NCBI GenBank assembly: GCA_963724625.1
Contig: CAVRVO010000001.1
Span: 62,001 to 126,000 of the forward strand
Source of the DNA: DATBVX01 sp963724625
GTDB taxonomy: Bacteria > Pseudomonadota > Gammaproteobacteria > Steroidobacterales > Steroidobacteraceae
Reading direction: 5' to 3'
DNA length: 64,000 nt
How positions within the stretch are numbered: the stretch's first letter is position 1; each line of letters starts with the position of its first letter. The notes under the pieces were generated by a model. That model was not told the DNA's origin. It saw nothing but the letters and a program-made list of their open reading frames with translations, and ran no database searches. The translations under genes were made by a program, and so were the position numbers. Positions 30,391 through 39,728 of this stretch are shown here, in pieces.

Positions 30391-31318
30391 CTACTCCTCG
30401 AAAGCGTCCACGGTCAGGTGCCGGCCGCACATCAGTGCATCGGCGACGAGCAGGAACGGCGCCAGATCGACGTCGCTGCGTCGCGCACGCACCAGCGTTG
30501 CGAAGTGAGCGTAAAGCAGCGGGTATTCCTGGCTGTCCGGCGTTGCGACGATCTTGTCATCGACTCGCATCACGCTGCCGCCCATCGATAGCGACAAGCG
30601 CCCGTCATTGGTTTCGACTTCGATGTCCCAGCTCTGCGGACCGGTTTGTCGAAAATCGAACTCGGCCCGGATCGGAGTGCGACGCGAGTCGGCGAGCAGC
30701 AGGCGCGCGGCAATCGGCGTTTCGCAATTGGACGGATACGACAACTCCGCTTCGTGCAACATCAGGCGCGCCGGGAAGGATGCGGGTCAGGATCGACAAG
30801 GCGTTGATCCCAGGATCGAACACACCCAGTCCGCCGCCCTTCCAGATCCAGTTCTGGCCAGGGTGCCAGACGCGGACGTCTTCTTTCCACATCACAGAAA
30901 CACTCGAGATCTTGCGCGTGGCGAGCCAGGCACGAGCAGGTTCCACCGCGGATGCGAAGCGCGAGTGCCAGGAGGCAAAGAGAGTCACGCCTTTCTGTTC
31001 TGCAAGCTCGACCAGCGCCTGCACTTCGCTGATGGTTGCGCCCGGCGGCTTTTCCAGCAGCACGTGACAGCCTTGCTCGAGTGCACGGCGCGCCAGCTCG
31101 TAGCGCACTTGCGGAGTCGTACAGAGCGCGACGGCCGCTACGTCCGGCACGGCCTTGAGCAGCTCTTCGATATTCTGGAAGCACGGCACGCCGTCGAGCG
31201 TGCTGTGCGGGCTGGCCACGGCGACGAGCTCGAATGCATCGCTCGCGGCGATGGACGGGATGTGCTGATCGCGCGCAATCTTGCCGAGGCCGACGATGGC
31301 TGTCTTGATCCTGTTCAT
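30391..31318 (-). CDS. Gfo/Idh/MocA oxidoreductase, probable D-galactose 1-dehydrogenase, frameshifted
   Basis: About 308 aa after correction. N-terminal Rossmann domain with TAIVGLGKIARDQHIPSIAA, EKPPGATISE (catalytic Lys in the EKP motif) and WHPGQNWIWKGGGLGVFDPG, all typical of the D-galactose 1-dehydrogenase (gal) subgroup. The frame breaks at about 30766: an inserted base separates TRILPGA from LMLHEAELSYPSN, and the C-terminal domain continues in the second frame to the stop at 30391. In this locus it would oxidise D-galactose to galactonolactone, the first step of the De Ley-Doudoroff route. It is divergent from the SDR gene at 31462. Confidence 0.83.
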
Positions 31319-31382
31319 CAGGTGCTCTGGAGGCCGGCTCGTGCCTATCTATAAGAGTGAGTGCCGGCAGGGCGCTCTGAGC

Positions 31383-31400
31383 TTAATGATATGATAATTA
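31383..31400. promoter_or_regulatory. AT-rich candidate operator/promoter in divergent region
   Basis: An 18-bp AT-rich stretch (TTAATGATATGATAATTA) between the divergent galactose dehydrogenase and SDR starts. It shares the core TATGA-T-A with two sites in the 41.5-41.6 kb divergent region of the same locus. It stands out in a GC-rich background and could be an operator of the GntR regulator or simply a -10 region; I cannot separate these. Confidence 0.35.
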
Positions 31401-31461
31401 GCATTGCGCAGCGACAACCATTGCGGCGACCGAAACCTGCGAAATACTCCGGAACTCACGT

Positions 31462-32220
31462 ATGAGCAAGGCACTGAAAGTCGCGCTCGTGACTGGCGCG
31501 GGCAGTGGGATCGGTAAGGCAGCGAGCCTGGCGCTCGCCGCCGAGGGATTTGCCGTCGTGCTTGCCGGGCGCCGTGCTGAGCCGTTGGTGCAGCTGGCGT
31601 CAGAAATCACCGCGCGCGGTGAGCGCGCGCTCGCCGTGCCGACCGATGTATCCAGTCCGGAAGCGACACACGCCCTGTTCGAGCATATCGTCAAGGAATT
31701 CGGACGGCTCGATGTGTTGTTCAACAACGCCGGCATCGGTTCACGACCTGCGCCGCTCGAAGAGCTGACGCCTGCAGAGTGGCAAGCGGTCATTGACACC
31801 AACCTCACCGGCGCATTCCTCTGCACGCGGGAAGCGTTTCGACTCATGAAGAGCCAGACCCCGCGCGGCGGACGAATCATCAACAATGGCTCGATCTCGT
31901 CCATGACGCCGCGGCCGAACTCGGTGGCTTACACGGCCAGCAAGCACGCGATCACCGGGCTGACCAAGTCGACGGCGCTCGAAGGACGTCGCTACGACAT
32001 CGCCTGTGGTCAGATCGACATCGGCAATGCCGCGACCCCGATGGCCTCGCACATCATGAAGGGTACATTGCAGGCCGATGGCTCGACTGCGGTCGAGCCG
32101 ACGTTGAACGTCGAGCACGTGGCAGAGGCGGTGAAATACATGGCGAGCCTGCCGCTCGATGCCAACGTGCTGTCGCTCACGGTCATGGCGACCAAGATGC
32201 CGTTTGTCGGTCGCGGCTAG
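31462..32220 (+). CDS. Short-chain dehydrogenase/reductase
   Basis: 252-aa classical SDR. The NAD(P) motif is TGAGSGIGKA, followed by NNAGIGS and the catalytic YxxxK in AYTASKHAI with an upstream Ser (GSISSMTP). NNGSISS replaces the more common NxGS form. Position in the galactose locus, divergent from the sugar dehydrogenase, suggests oxidation or reduction of a sugar or sugar acid; the substrate is not known. Its TAG overlaps the TAG of the convergent glycoside hydrolase (32217-32220). Confidence 0.85.
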   Translation: MSKALKVALVTGAGSGIGKAASLALAAEGFAVVLAGRRAEPLVQLASEITARGERALAVPTDVSSPEATHALFEHIVKEFGRLDVLFNNAGIGSRPAPLEELTPAEWQAVIDTNLTGAFLCTREAFRLMKSQTPRGGRIINNGSISSMTPRPNSVAYTASKHAITGLTKSTALEGRRYDIACGQIDIGNAATPMASHIMKGTLQADGSTAVEPTLNVEHVAEAVKYMASLPLDANVLSLTVMATKMPFVGRG

Positions 32221-34857
32221 CGCGGATCGAGCCAGATTCGTTCGATCTGAATTCCGTGCGGCTGCTGATATTCACTGGCTGGAATACCCGGCCCGATCGA
32301 GACCAGCACGCTCTCGACCTGGTTGAGATCGAGCGGCGGAGTCGCGTTGACAGAGTTCCAGAAGGGGATGAACACCGGATAGCCGTGCGGAATGTTCGGC
32401 GCACGCACCTGTTTCAACGCGCTGACAGGGATTGAATAGGCGCCATGATCCGGCTTCACAGTGATCGCTCCGCCGTAGGTCACGCCATCCTTCGCTACAA
32501 GAGCCAGTTGGACCGGGCACGGCTGGTCGGTGGTCGATTTGCCAAACAGCACCATGCTGCGGGCACTGCCGAGATCGGAAGATCGGCCGTTGATCTTGTC
32601 CTTGAAGAAAAACCGCAGCGATAGATCGTGCTCGCCTGCGGCGAGATCGGCGGCCACCAACTGAATCGCACTCGTGCCCGGCTTGTCCGAAGGCACGAGG
32701 TCATAATTTATCCCGCGATGATCGGCAGTGATCAGATTCGAATCGACAGCGGCATCGAACAGCAGAATCGGTGCGCCTTGCGGGACGATGCGCGCCTGCC
32801 ACGGCCGGCCGTAGAAATCCCAATTGGTGGGGAACCCGGCGACTGCCGCCGGAAAGGTCGTGTAGCCATCAGCACCCTGGACGGAAATCTCGTAGTGCAA
32901 GGTTCCTGCCCGTAGCTGCTCGGCGGGAATCTGCGCTGAGTACTCGAGTCCACTTTGTTTCATTTCGATGATCTGAGCGCCGCCGGTATCGACGCGCCCG
33001 AGCCCCGGCCCGTTGTCGCCACCCGGCTGCACTCTTGGCGCGGGGACTGTCGGGGACGGCGGAGGCTCCGATGCTGGCGGAGGATAAGCCACCAACTCAA
33101 CTTTCTTCGGTGCCTGCGGCGCGGCGACGACTGCCGTGATTCGCAGTTCGTGCCCGGCAGTCGCTTCGACAATCGGCGTGTGCAGGACGTAGGTCTGGTC
33201 GACAGAAGCTTCCGGCGCCACGAACTCCTTCAGCGTGATGTTCCTCCAGCGGCTGTCACGGCCCCACTTCGTCGTGATGTCATGGCGCGTGAGGAGATAA
33301 ACGCCCGGTCGCACTTGTAGAGTGGTTCCGTCCGCGCCGCCACTGAAATCATTGCCGTCGTTGAGTCCCCTCGCGGCAAAGCCCGCACCCAGATCCGGGA
33401 GATCGATGCGCATCGGCCACTCGTTCCAGGCAATGCGCGCGACTTGTTTTGCCGGGCTCGGCTTCTCGAACGGATCGCGAATCCATACCGCATCCGGCAT
33501 GACCTCGAGGCGCCAGACGCCCGGCTCAAGGCGATCCAGGAAGTACGCGCCCATGCCGGGATAGTGGACAAGCGGGGAGTTGCCATAGCCCGCAAGCTCT
33601 GTGAGCTTTTGAGGCGCAGGCGGCTGTGTCGCCGTCGTGCCCGAATAGAAGAATCTTTCCGCGCTCACGAACTCGGCGAGATCCTCTGCGTAGCTGACGC
33701 GCACGCCTTCGAAACGCGTATTGCCAGGATAGGCACCGTAGTCCTTGTGACGCGGCACGCGACGAAACGCCTCCGCCGCGATCTTCATCCCAATTGCCTT
33801 CTGCGGTGCGTAGGCGAGATTCAGATAGTGCGTCTGGTACTCGGTGTTGAAGGGCGCGATGAACATCGGGTCGTAGGCGAATTGCGTCGCGAACTGCATG
33901 CCGGCCTTGCGAAAGGTGCGCGCCATCGCCGGGTAGATGTACGCGCGTCCGATGTCAGCAGCATCGAATTCGTAGACGATCTTCGCCTTGCGCTTGAACT
34001 TCGGGTTGTCCGCGAACGGGATCGGGTAGTCATCGACGTACGGGAGGAAATTGCCGTGCTGCTCATGGCCCGCAACGAGATTCGCCGGGTACCACTGGAA
34101 CGTTCCGCCCTGGACATTGGCGTCGAGGTACGCCTGGGCGACCGGGATGCCGTGACTCATGTTGTAGAAGATGGGTTGCTTCGACGCCGGTGCTGCGGAT
34201 CGCAGCCACCATGCGATTGATGTACTCGACCGTCGGCGCGTATTCGAAGTGTCCCGGCTCGTTGCAGATCTCGAAGGCGAGGATGGCGGGATCGTCCTTG
34301 TAAGCGAGACCGGTGTAGGGATTCACGTGACTCACGAACTGGGCGAGATAGCGCTCCTGTAGCGGCCACGACTCGCGGTTCTCGAGACTTCCCTGCTTGC
34401 CATACTTGCTGCTGAACCCTGCGAGTGGCACGCCGGGCTCGGGATACGCAGCGTTGCCGAACTGCAGTGGTGTGAGGATGCTGCGGATGCCGCGTTGCTT
34501 GAGCTTCGAAAGCAGGTAGTCAAAGGCACGGACATGGTCGTTCGCGAGCACGTTGCCCTCGGCGTCGCTGATCTCCCGGTCCCAGACGTGGACACGGTAG
34601 GCATCGAGGCCGAGGCGCGCCAGGTGGTAGACATCGGCGTCGATGGCTTTCTCGATCGGGATGCCGAGGCGCTGGTGCGCGCGATACGCGTACGCGAACG
34701 GCGCCGTGTAGTTCACGCCGAAGAGTGCAACTTCCTGCTTCGAGGTGCTCCAGCGCATGACCCCATCGTCATCCACATAGATTGACGGCGATCGGTCTGC
34801 GCCGAAAGACAGCGTTGAGCTCGCGAGCAGGAGGAACGCGCAAACGATGCTTCTCAT
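32217..34857 (-). CDS. Secreted clan GH-A-like glycoside hydrolase, frameshifted
   Basis: About 879 aa after correction. Signal peptide at 1-20 (ending LSFGA), then a TIM-barrel-like catalytic domain with the acid/base motif FEICNEPGHFEY and a candidate nucleophile in IVYEFDAAD, followed by a long beta-rich C-terminal half with a Pro-rich linker (PPASEPPPSPTVPAPR). The frame breaks at 34182, where an extra base converts GVKQPIFYNMSHG into an out-of-frame tail. Exact GH family not assigned; a galactan-active beta-galactosidase family such as GH147 is possible but is my guess. Its ATG overlaps the GntR stop (ATGA at 34857-34854). Likely periplasmic or surface galactan side-chain degradation. 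Confidence 0.72.
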
Positions 34858-35645
34858 GCCGCAGGCTCCGTGGGAGGCGCGTCGTTATTCGAACCGATCG
34901 CGCTCAGCGTGCCGTCGTCGCTTGTCGTGGTGACGGCGTGGCGCTCTTCACGCGCGCTGATCAGGTCCAGGGCTTCCTGGATCAGCTTGCGCATCGCTTC
35001 GGCGGCGACCGTCGGCTTGCCCGCGATGATCGCGTCCGCGACCTTCTTGTGATCAGCAACGCTTGCGAGCTGTACGCCCTTGTAGCGATTGGTGGTGCGA
35101 ATGCTGAAGCGGAGTGCGGTGGTCGTGAGCTCAGAAAGCTGCGCATAGAAGCGGTTCTTCGTCGCCCGTAACACGGCGACGTGGAACGCGATGTCGGATT
35201 CGAGTGGATCGTCCTCGTCCCGCTCGGCGGCCTGCATGCGCTCGATCGCAGCGCGGACCGCGGCTTTTTCCTGCGGGCCGGCGATTCTCGCCGCGAGGGC
35301 CGAAGCGCCCGGTTCAACGGCGAGGCGAATCTCGGTGAACTCGATCAGGAGCGCGGGAGAGAACTTGCGTTCGAGCAGCCAGCCCAGGATGTCGGGATCA
35401 AGCAGATTCCAGTTCGATTCCGGTTCTACCCAGGTTCCCTGTCGCGGCCGTGCGCTGAGCAGACCCTTGGCCGTGAGCATCTTGACAGCCTCGCGCAGGA
35501 TGCTGCGGCTCGCGCCGTACCTGCGACACAGCTCCGCCTCCACGGGAAATGGGTTCTTGTCCGAATAAGTGCCGGTGACGATCGCGACCCCAAGATCGTG
35601 CACGATGGTGTAGGTGAGATTCTGTCCAGAGGCGCGAACGATCAT
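34854..35645 (-). CDS. FadR-family GntR transcriptional regulator
   Basis: 263-aa regulator. N-terminal winged HTH (~25-80: AELCRRYGASRSILREAVKM, ARPRQGTWVEPE) and C-terminal FCD ligand domain (~95-235, DIAFHVAVLRATKNRFYAQL). FCD-type regulators of this kind (for example DgoR) often respond to sugar acids. It is embedded in the operon with four-base ATGA overlaps at both ends, so it is co-expressed with the pathway and probably represses it until a galactonate-type metabolite binds. Candidate operators are the AT-rich sites at 41508-41522, 41621-41633 and 31383-31400. Confidence 0.88.
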   Translation of the reverse strand: MIVRASGQNLTYTIVHDLGVAIVTGTYSDKNPFPVEAELCRRYGASRSILREAVKMLTAKGLLSARPRQGTWVEPESNWNLLDPDILGWLLERKFSPALLIEFTEIRLAVEPGASALAARIAGPQEKAAVRAAIERMQAAERDEDDPLESDIAFHVAVLRATKNRFYAQLSELTTTALRFSIRTTNRYKGVQLASVADHKKVADAIIAGKPTVAAEAMRKLIQEALDLISAREERHAVTTTSDDGTLSAIGSNNDAPPTEPAA

Positions 35646-36529
35646 GGCAAGTACTCTTGTTCGGGCAAACCTTTGACGCCGGTACGGTAGATGAAGACAT
35701 CACCCGCGTGTGGCTCGCCTAGCAGTGTGGCGGCATCGAGGTTCTCACGCGCGGAGGTGACGAACAACAAATCCAGGTCCGCTCCGCCAAAGCATACGCA
35801 GGTTGGCTGAGTTGCCGGCACTTCGAGCGTGCGATCGACGCGTCCGTCGGGCGTGTACCGCACCACGCACGCACCACCCCAGTGCGCGCTCCAGACGCAG
35901 CCATCCTCGTCCACGGTCGCGCCGTCAGGCACCGACCCTTCGGGCGTGCGGGCGAATACGCGCGGAGGACCGAGGATGCCTTCGGGCTCGGCGAGCTCGT
36001 AGACATTGATAGTGCGCGTGGGTGAGTCCGCGAAGTAGAGCAGGGCGCCGTCCGGACTCATGCACAGGCTGTTCGAGATCCGCACGTCCCGGATCTGGCA
36101 GCGCGCGGTCCCGGTCTTGTCGATGCAATAGACATTGCCGCGCGCTGTGTTCCCCGCACCTTCGACCATCGTGCCACTCCAGAAGCGGCCACGACGATCG
36201 ACACGACCGTCATTGAAGCGTACCCCCGCGACCTGCGCCTGTGGACGCGCCAGCCATTTCACTGTCTTCTCCAGGGGATGATACAACGCGATCCCGCTCT
36301 CGAAGGCGGTAATCAGCTCCTGACTCCCGGCAACCAGGCCAAACGACCCGACGCGCTCCGGTGTGTCGAGGGTTTGCATCGCGCCGGATCCGGGATAGTA
36401 GCGATGCAGTCGGCGGCGCTGGATGTCAGTCCACCACAAGACCTCACGACGGGAATCCCAGAGGATTCCCTCGCCGAGCGTATTGCCGGCCGGAATGATC
36501 TCGAGTGGTGCTGTCGCGGGCGAGCGCAT
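35642..36529 (-). CDS. SMP-30/gluconolactonase-family sugar lactonase
   Basis: 295-aa beta-propeller lactonase. Metal-site signatures are seen in GNTLGEGILWDSRREVLWW (Glu), FNDGRVDRRGRFW (Asn/Asp), SNSLCMSPDG and PDGATVDEDGCVWSA. In context it would hydrolyse galactono-lactone from the galactose dehydrogenase to galactonate. Ten bp downstream of the SSS transporter gene, and overlapping the GntR start by four bases. Confidence 0.88.
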   Translation of the reverse strand: MRSPATAPLEIIPAGNTLGEGILWDSRREVLWWTDIQRRRLHRYYPGSGAMQTLDTPERVGSFGLVAGSQELITAFESGIALYHPLEKTVKWLARPQAQVAGVRFNDGRVDRRGRFWSGTMVEGAGNTARGNVYCIDKTGTARCQIRDVRISNSLCMSPDGALLYFADSPTRTINVYELAEPEGILGPPRVFARTPEGSVPDGATVDEDGCVWSAHWGGACVVRYTPDGRVDRTLEVPATQPTCVCFGGADLDLLFVTSARENLDAATLLGEPHAGDVFIYRTGVKGLPEQEYLP

Positions 36530-36539
36530 TGAAACGGCC

Positions 36540-38102
36540 TCACCACCAGGTCGCGTAGAGCGCGATGAGGATCAGCGTGATCACGACTGCCGCCACGTTG
36601 AACCCGGTGGTTGTTGAGTAATCGATGTCCTTGAGCTCGACCCGCAGCGCCGCATCACCTCGAGGCCACAGCAACGAAAGCACGATGGCGATGGCGAAGC
36701 ACAGCAGGAACACGAGGCCGACACGGTCCATGAAGGGCAGGGAAGGCCACAGGATCTTGAACGCGAAGGACAGGACCGCGGATGCAATCGCCGCAACCAG
36801 GGCGCCCGTCGCGGTCGTGCGCTGCCAGAACATTCCCAGCAGGAAGATCACGCAGATTCCCGGCGTGAAAAAGCCAGTGAACTCCTGGATGTACTGAAAC
36901 GCCTGCTCAAACCCACCGAGCAACGGTCGGGCGGAAAGTGCCGCGATGATCAGGGCGACGACCGCGGTGGTGCGACCGATCAGCACCAGGTGATGTTGCG
37001 AGGTCTGCGGGCGCAACGGCTTGTACACGTCCATGGTGAAGATGGTTGCGATCGAATTGATCTTCGAGCCCATCGACGCAATGATCGCCGCGACCAGCGC
37101 AGCGAACACCAGGCCCAGGATGCCGCTCGGGAGCATCGCCATCAGGTGCGGGTAGGCTTCGTCAGGCCGCTCGAGGTTGGGTGCGAGTGCGACGGCGGCG
37201 ATGCCGGGCACGACGATGATCACCGGCATCAGCAACTTCAGAAATGCGGCCAGCACGATTCCCTTCTGCGCTTCGCGAATGTCCTTGGCACCGAGCGCGC
37301 GCTGGATGATGTATTGGTTGAAGCCCCAGTAGGAGACGTTCATCACCCACATGCCGCCCAGCAGCACCGAGAGGCCGGGCAGATCCTTGTAGTGCGGGTT
37401 GCTGCGCGACAGGATCATGTCGAATTTTTCCGGGAAGTTCGTTGTCAGCGCATGAAAGCCGGCAGCGATCCCGTGGCCACCGGAGACCTGGCTCAACGCC
37501 AGGAAGCAGATGATGAGCCCCCCGAGTACCAGCAGTGACACCTGGACGATATCGGTGAGTGCGACTGCTTTCAGCCCGCCGTAAAGCGCATATGCACCGG
37601 CGAACACGGCCAGCGCGATGAGCGCGGTCTGCAACTCGATGCCGGCCACGGTATGCACCGCGGTGGCGCCGAGCCACAGGATCGCGGTCAGGTTGACGAA
37701 GATGTACACGCCGAGCCAGAAGATCGCCATCACGGTACGTACGCTCGGGCTGTAACGCTTCTCCAGGAACTCCGGCATCGTGTAGATGCGATTCTTCAGG
37801 AAGATCGGCACGAAATACTTGCCGACGATGATGAGCGTCAGTGCCGCCATCCATTCGTAGGAGGCGATGCCGAGCCCGATCACATAACCAGACCCGGACA
37901 TGCCGATGATCTGCTCGGCAGAAATGTTCGCCGCGATGAGTGAGGTGCCGATCGCCCACCAGGGCAGGGCACGGCTGGCGAGAAAGTAGTCCTGCGCATC
38001 TTTCTGATGCTCGCCTTTCTCGCGCGAGACCCACTGCGCGAGCACGAAGATGGAAACGGCGTAGATCGCAATGATGGCAATGTCGAGCGTAGCGAGCGTC
38101 AC
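36540..38102 (-). CDS. Sodium:sugar symporter (SSS family, SGLT-like)
   Basis: 520-aa inner-membrane symporter with 13-14 hydrophobic helices; helix 1 LDIAIIAIYAVSIFVLAQWV, then FLASRALPWWAIGTSLIAAN and SAEQIIGMSGSGY, which are strong SGLT/SSS signatures. Start set to GTG 38102 (VTLATLDIA...), close after a GGGG-type ribosome site; the ORF extension to 38492 overlaps the aldolase gene and is not supported. Expected role: Na+-driven uptake of galactose or a related monosaccharide across the inner membrane. Confidence 0.88.
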   Translation of the reverse strand: MTLATLDIAIIAIYAVSIFVLAQWVSREKGEHQKDAQDYFLASRALPWWAIGTSLIAANISAEQIIGMSGSGYVIGLGIASYEWMAALTLIIVGKYFVPIFLKNRIYTMPEFLEKRYSPSVRTVMAIFWLGVYIFVNLTAILWLGATAVHTVAGIELQTALIALAVFAGAYALYGGLKAVALTDIVQVSLLVLGGLIICFLALSQVSGGHGIAAGFHALTTNFPEKFDMILSRSNPHYKDLPGLSVLLGGMWVMNVSYWGFNQYIIQRALGAKDIREAQKGIVLAAFLKLLMPVIIVVPGIAAVALAPNLERPDEAYPHLMAMLPSGILGLVFAALVAAIIASMGSKINSIATIFTMDVYKPLRPQTSQHHLVLIGRTTAVVALIIAALSARPLLGGFEQAFQYIQEFTGFFTPGICVIFLLGMFWQRTTATGALVAAIASAVLSFAFKILWPSLPFMDRVGLVFLLCFAIAIVLSLLWPRGDAALRVELKDIDYSTTTGFNVAAVVITLILIALYATWW

Positions 38103-38125
38103 GAATGTCCCCCTGAGGATGTTCT

Positions 38126-38785
38126 TTAGTTGTTGGCAGCTTGCAATCGACTGGTGAGCTGGTGCCGGGCGTCGCGTAGCGCGCGAACCAGGTCCTGCGC
38201 ACGACTGGCGATGTCTTCGAGGCGGTATTCGGGACGAAAAAGCTCCGATCCGAATCCGAAGCCGTCTGCGCCGGCCGCAAGCCATGCAGGGATGTCGTTG
38301 GCACCGATGCCACCGACCGGAAACACCTGCACGGAGCGTGGGAGCACCGCCTTCAAGGCCCGCAGATGCTGTGGGCCGTAGGTGATCGCCGGGAAGAGCT
38401 TGAGCTGCGTCGCACCGGCGTGGATGGCACTGAACGCCTCGGTGGCCGTAGCAATGCCTGGCATGACTCGCAGACCGAGCTGCACTGCGCACTCGATGAC
38501 CGCGACGTCGCAGTTCGGTGCGACGATCAATCGACCGCCGGCGCCCTGCGTACGACGAACGTCCTCAGCCCCCAATACCGTGCCGGCGCCAATCAGGCAG
38601 TCCGAGCCGTGCGCCGAGACGAGTTGCGCAATGCTGCGGAAAGGATCGGGAGAATTGAGCGGCACCTCGATGATGCGAATGCCGGCCTCGTACAGCGCAT
38701 GCCCGATCGCCGTCACGCGCTCGGGTGTCACGCCGCGCAGGATCGCAACGAGCGCCGATTCGCCGCTGTTCGATTCAGGTGCCAT
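38126..38785 (-). CDS. dgoA: 2-dehydro-3-deoxy-6-phosphogalactonate aldolase
   Basis: 219-aa class I aldolase of the KDPG/KDPGal family. VAILRGVTPERV, the EVPLNSPDP strand with Glu, GAGTVL, and the Schiff-base Lys in GATQLKLFPA are all present, plus PVGGIGANDIPAWLAAG. The Leu-Asn-Ser-Pro form of the second motif is typical of the KDPGal rather than KDPG branch. Splits KDPGal to pyruvate and glyceraldehyde-3-phosphate. Start chosen at 38785 (MAPESNSGES), overlapping the kinase gene by 11 bp. Confidence 0.88.
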   Translation of the reverse strand: MAPESNSGESALVAILRGVTPERVTAIGHALYEAGIRIIEVPLNSPDPFRSIAQLVSAHGSDCLIGAGTVLGAEDVRRTQGAGGRLIVAPNCDVAVIECAVQLGLRVMPGIATATEAFSAIHAGATQLKLFPAITYGPQHLRALKAVLPRSVQVFPVGGIGANDIPAWLAAGADGFGFGSELFRPEYRLEDIASRAQDLVRALRDARHQLTSRLQAANN

Positions 38786-39728
38786 GCATGGCCACTGGGT
38801 GCGACAGCAGGCGATGCACATGCACCAGACCCGCGAGTGATGCGGCGGAGCCCTCGATCGCCCGGGATTCGCGCCCCTGAGACTCGAGGGCGGCAGCGTA
38901 AAGACTTGTCAGCTGCGGTGCGCCGATGATGAGGACGGGCGTAGAAATGGCTGTCGCAAGCAAGGCGAGTGCGCCGCTGACGTCACTCGCGATCATCAGC
39001 CCCGACAGATAGGCGGCGGCATCATCGGTCGCGAGCTCGTTGCTCAAGCGGCGGCTGCGCCCCTCGAACATTCGATGCAGCAGTGCTGCATCCGGAGAGC
39101 GCTGATGCTGCTCCAATGCTCGAGTGAACGCGGGGCCAACCGCTATGGTCTTGGATTGTGCTCGGGTCGGCGAGTCGCTCACCAGCACGCTGTGAGCACA
39201 GAGCAACGCGAACAGCTCGCCGGTCGTCGCGGTTAGAAACTCCCGGACCGTGCCCTCATCAAGCAGCACCCACTTGGTGTGCGTTCCCGGAAGACACAGC
39301 AGCTGTTGGCCACGATGAAGTGCCGGATCAAGACGCAGCGCTCCGAGAATCTGTGTTTCCTCGCCACGCATGAGGTCCGGAGCATCCAGGCGATTGCGAC
39401 AGGAGAGCCCGGGAATGATGCGAACCCGGCCGGCGCGCAACGCGACGCAGGCGCCGGCAATCTGCTCCGGTCGCGCGGGGCAGGGGAGATAGGGCGCCTG
39501 GGTCCAGCCGAAGCTCGACCCCACCATGCCACACAGGATGGCGGGTAACGCGCCGTGTTGTCGCGTCCAATCGGTCAGCAGGGAATCGAAAGTCTCGGGG
39601 AAATGATCACGCGCCTCGCTGGCCCCCGGACCGTCGATGCTGTCGATGGCGGTGCCGTCTGCGTCGCAGAGAAACAATCGCAGGCGGCTCGTGCCCCAGT
39701 CTCCTGCGACCAACGTCGCACGACCCAT
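38775..39728 (-). CDS. dgoK: 2-dehydro-3-deoxygalactonokinase
   Basis: 317-aa sugar-acid kinase. The N-terminal phosphate-binding motif VAGDWGTSRLRLFLCD is diagnostic, with further motifs GMVGSSFGW, CLPGTHTKWVLL and GELFALLCAHSVL. Start at 39728 (MGRATLVAGDWG) overlaps the dehydratase stop as TGATG; the upstream open frame has no support. Phosphorylates 2-keto-3-deoxygalactonate to KDPGal, the substrate of the next gene. Confidence 0.9.
   Translation of the reverse strand: MGRATLVAGDWGTSRLRLFLCDADGTAIDSIDGPGASEARDHFPETFDSLLTDWTRQHGALPAILCGMVGSSFGWTQAPYLPCPARPEQIAGACVALRAGRVRIIPGLSCRNRLDAPDLMRGEETQILGALRLDPALHRGQQLLCLPGTHTKWVLLDEGTVREFLTATTGELFALLCAHSVLVSDSPTRAQSKTIAVGPAFTRALEQHQRSPDAALLHRMFEGRSRRLSNELATDDAAAYLSGLMIASDVSGALALLATAISTPVLIIGAPQLTSLYAAALESQGRESRAIEGSAASLAGLVHVHRLLSHPVAMHGT

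Noticed and set aside
35181..35690. Long plus-strand frame opposite the GntR gene
   Set aside because: Antisense shadow of a well-supported regulator with a strong HTH and FCD domain.
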